Below are positions 62,653 to 64,000 of a stretch of DNA of 64,000 nucleotides, piece by piece (position 1 is the stretch's first letter; every line of letters starts with the position of its first letter). The stretch is from Arthrobacter sp. Leaf337. GTDB taxonomy: Bacteria > Actinomycetota > Actinomycetes > Actinomycetales > Micrococcaceae. The notes beneath the pieces were generated by a model. That model was not told the DNA's origin. It saw only the letters and a program-made list of their open reading frames with translations, and ran no database searches. The stretch covers positions 31,737 through 95,736 of the forward strand of contig NZ_LMPC01000009.1 of NCBI RefSeq assembly GCF_001423745.1, given 5' to 3'. Made by a program: the position numbers and the translations under genes.

Positions 62653-64000
62653 TTATTCCCTTTCGCGGTCCGAGTTTGCGGTATCGGCATCCCCGGCATC
62701 GTAGGCGTCCTCGGAGGTGCCGTGCTCGGAGGTGCCGTCTTCGCTGGTACCGTCTTCGAGTTCGTCCGCCTCGACGGAGTCCTGGTCGGACTCGGCGTCG
62801 TCGGATTCGAAGTAATCGCCTTCGGCGTCATCGGAGCCTTCGTCCAAGGCAGCTGCGTCTGATGCGGCAGCGTCCGAGGCAGCAGCCTCGACGACGGCCG
62901 ACTGGCTCTCGTCGCGGACGCCGGGCGCTGCGGCCGGAGCGCTGTCAGCCTGCTGCTGGGCAAGCAGGCGGCGCCGAGCTTCCTCTTCCCGGGCTTCTTC
63001 TTCCTCGTCCCAGCCGAGGTCGATGATGTCAGGTTCCTCATCCTCGCCAAGGCCGAGGGCGTTCTCGGCGACAACGGCCTGGCGCTGCCACTTTGCGGAT
63101 TCCTCCGTGCGGCCCACTGCCGCGAGAGCATCAGCGTAAGCACGGAACAGTCGGGGGCTGTAGGAGAAGGCGCGGTTGATATCCAACTGGGCGATTTCCA
63201 GTTCGGCAACGGCCGCATCCAGCTGGCCGAGGTCGGTGCGGGCGCCGGCAGCCACGATGGCCAGTTCAACCTTGCCGGGCGCGTCGAGGTCGTTGGCTTC
63301 CTCCGAGCGCGCCACGTCAAGGGCGCGGTCCGGACGTCCCAGGCCGCGTTCGCAGTCGGCCATCACGGGCAGGTGCACGTTGGATCCACTGATCCGGCGG
63401 TAGGTGCGGAACTCACGCAGTGCTTCGCCGTAGTGGCCTGCAGCGTAGGCGGTCAGGCCAACTGCCTCGCGCACTGCGGACAGGCGTCCACCGCGGCGGC
63501 TGGCAGCCAGAGCATGCTGGAAGGCAAGTTCCGGTTCTTCGTCAATGAGGCGGCCCGCCATCACCAGGTGGCGTGCGACCCACTCAGCGCTCTTGGGTTC
63601 GAGGGTCTTGATCTCGTGCTTCGTGGCGCGGTCCAGCTCCTGGCCCGTGACATCTTCATCGATCTGGGGTGAACGCTCACGGTCCGGGCGGTTGGCGCTG
63701 CGCAGGTCGCGGGCGTTGGGTACGCGTGCGGGACGGTCCTCGGGGCGGTCGCGTCCGAAGTCGCGGGGGCCCGATTCGCCGCGGTCAAAGCTCCTGGGAG
63801 CACGTTCCTGGCGGTCGCCGAAAGGCTTGCGGTTGTCGCCGCCACCAAAGCTGCGGCGTTCGCCCTCACCCTCACGGCGCGGACGGTCACCAAACGGCTT
63901 ACGGTCACGATCGCCACCACCAAAGCTGCGACGCTCCCCGCCGCCTTCACGGGACGGACGGTCACCAAACGGCTTACGATCACGGTCGCCACCGGCGCCG
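62653..64000 (-). CDS. TPR protein with an R/G/D/F-repeat N-terminal region (partial)
   Basis: The frame is open from the stop at 62653 to the window edge, so at least 449 codons are visible and the start lies beyond 64000. A short start at 63564 is an artefact inside this frame. From the left end of the visible protein: an R/G/D/F-rich region (about 100 residues, codons 63700-64000) with a 24-25-residue unit carrying FGGGDRDRKPFGDRP, then TKHEIKTLEPKSAEWVARH, then a TPR-like helical region (LAFQHALAASRRGGRL, YGEALREFRTYRRISG), and a very acidic tail of Ala/Asp/Glu. The TPR part matches Rv1691. The repeat resembles RNA-binding RGG regions; cargo unknown. Confidence 0.85.
   Translation of the reverse strand, partial: GAGGDRDRKPFGDRPSREGGGERRSFGGGDRDRKPFGDRPRREGEGERRSFGGGDNRKPFGDRQERAPRSFDRGESGPRDFGRDRPEDRPARVPNARDLRSANRPDRERSPQIDEDVTGQELDRATKHEIKTLEPKSAEWVARHLVMAGRLIDEEPELAFQHALAASRRGGRLSAVREAVGLTAYAAGHYGEALREFRTYRRISGSNVHLPVMADCERGLGRPDRALDVARSEEANDLDAPGKVELAIVAAGARTDLGQLDAAVAELEIAQLDINRAFSYSPRLFRAYADALAAVGRTEESAKWQRQAVVAENALGLGEDEEPDIIDLGWDEEEEAREEEARRRLLAQQQADSAPAAAPGVRDESQSAVVEAAASDAAASDAAALDEGSDDAEGDYFESDDAESDQDSVEADELEDGTSEDGTSEHGTSEDAYDAGDADTANSDRERE
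63811..64000 (-). repeat. Tandem 75/72-bp coding repeats
   Basis: The ACGGTCACCAAACGGCTT segment recurs with a 75-bp step (for example starting near 63883 and 63958), preceded by a diverged copy 72 bp away near 63811 that lacks one Asp-Arg pair. The copies remain in frame and encode FGDRP...FGGGDRDRKP. They continue past the window edge. Confidence 0.85.

Noticed and set aside
62653..63564. 303-residue TPR gene starting at 63564
   Set aside because: The same frame is open to the window edge and codes for the conserved TKHEIKTLEPKSAEW segment and the repeat region, so the start at 63564 is internal.

Overview
The window is a contiguous piece of a high-GC actinobacterial chromosome. I place it in the Micrococcaceae (Arthrobacter/Pseudarthrobacter type) because of the family-by-family similarity of the proteins, the actinobacterial gene orders (many runs match the Mycobacterium tuberculosis order from memory), the frequent GTG/TTG starts and apparent leaderless genes, and a MurE substrate motif (DDPH instead of DNPR) that fits L-lysine rather than diaminopimelate peptidoglycan. 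No IS elements, phage, CRISPR array or rRNA were seen. It reads as core chromosome, not an island.

Layout. 1-10240: division and cell-wall (dcw) cluster on the minus strand, mraZ-rsmH-ftsL-ftsI-murE-murF-mraY-murD-ftsW(partial), behind a promoter overlapped by three 10-bp-spaced MraZ boxes. 10410-18370: DUF3040 membrane protein, dinB, a lipoprotein coupled to a polyprenyl synthase, an Rv2175c-type DNA-binding protein, a secreted LysM/transglycosylase and a PknL-type Ser/Thr kinase with four PASTA repeats. 18413-26140: class II DAHP synthase, a PlsC acyltransferase, two tandem alpha/beta hydrolases with a small membrane protein, a ROK sugar kinase and a long-chain acyl-CoA ligase. 26147-34930: pyruvate carboxylase, an orphan ParA, and the conserved gcvH-garA-ftsR-bifunctional nuclease-MerR block, then a Nei/Fpg glycosylase. 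35026-43150: tRNA-Pro(GGG) and the der-plsC-cmk-tyrA-rluB-scpB-scpA-parA run. 43312-47200: a C4-dicarboxylate transporter divergent from a CitA/DcuS-type two-component system. 47203-53640: methylcitrate cycle for propionate (prpE divergent from gntR-prpD-prpB-prpC) with two TGTATACA operator candidates. 53648-64000: Nudix, xerD, Nudix, pyrG, recN, nadK, tlyA, a 66-aa protein, a HAD phosphatase and the C-terminal part of a TPR protein whose N-terminal region is a 24-25-residue R/G/D/F repeat running off the window.

How the genes work together. The first region makes lipid II and the septal synthase; the kinase region probably senses muropeptides and sits beside a wall hydrolase and a polyprenyl synthase that could supply isoprenoid lipid. 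The middle region handles anaplerosis (pyc), control of 2-oxoglutarate metabolism (GarA) and chromosome segregation (ScpAB, ParA). The prp and dctA regions are carbon-source modules: propionyl-CoA to succinate and pyruvate, and dicarboxylate uptake. The most interesting items are the RGD-repeat N-terminus at the right edge, the MraZ promoter, the prp operator pair, the kinase/LysM/Rv2175c neighbourhood, and a recurring -10/N6/start-codon pattern suggesting leaderless transcripts. I found no convincing wholly new system.
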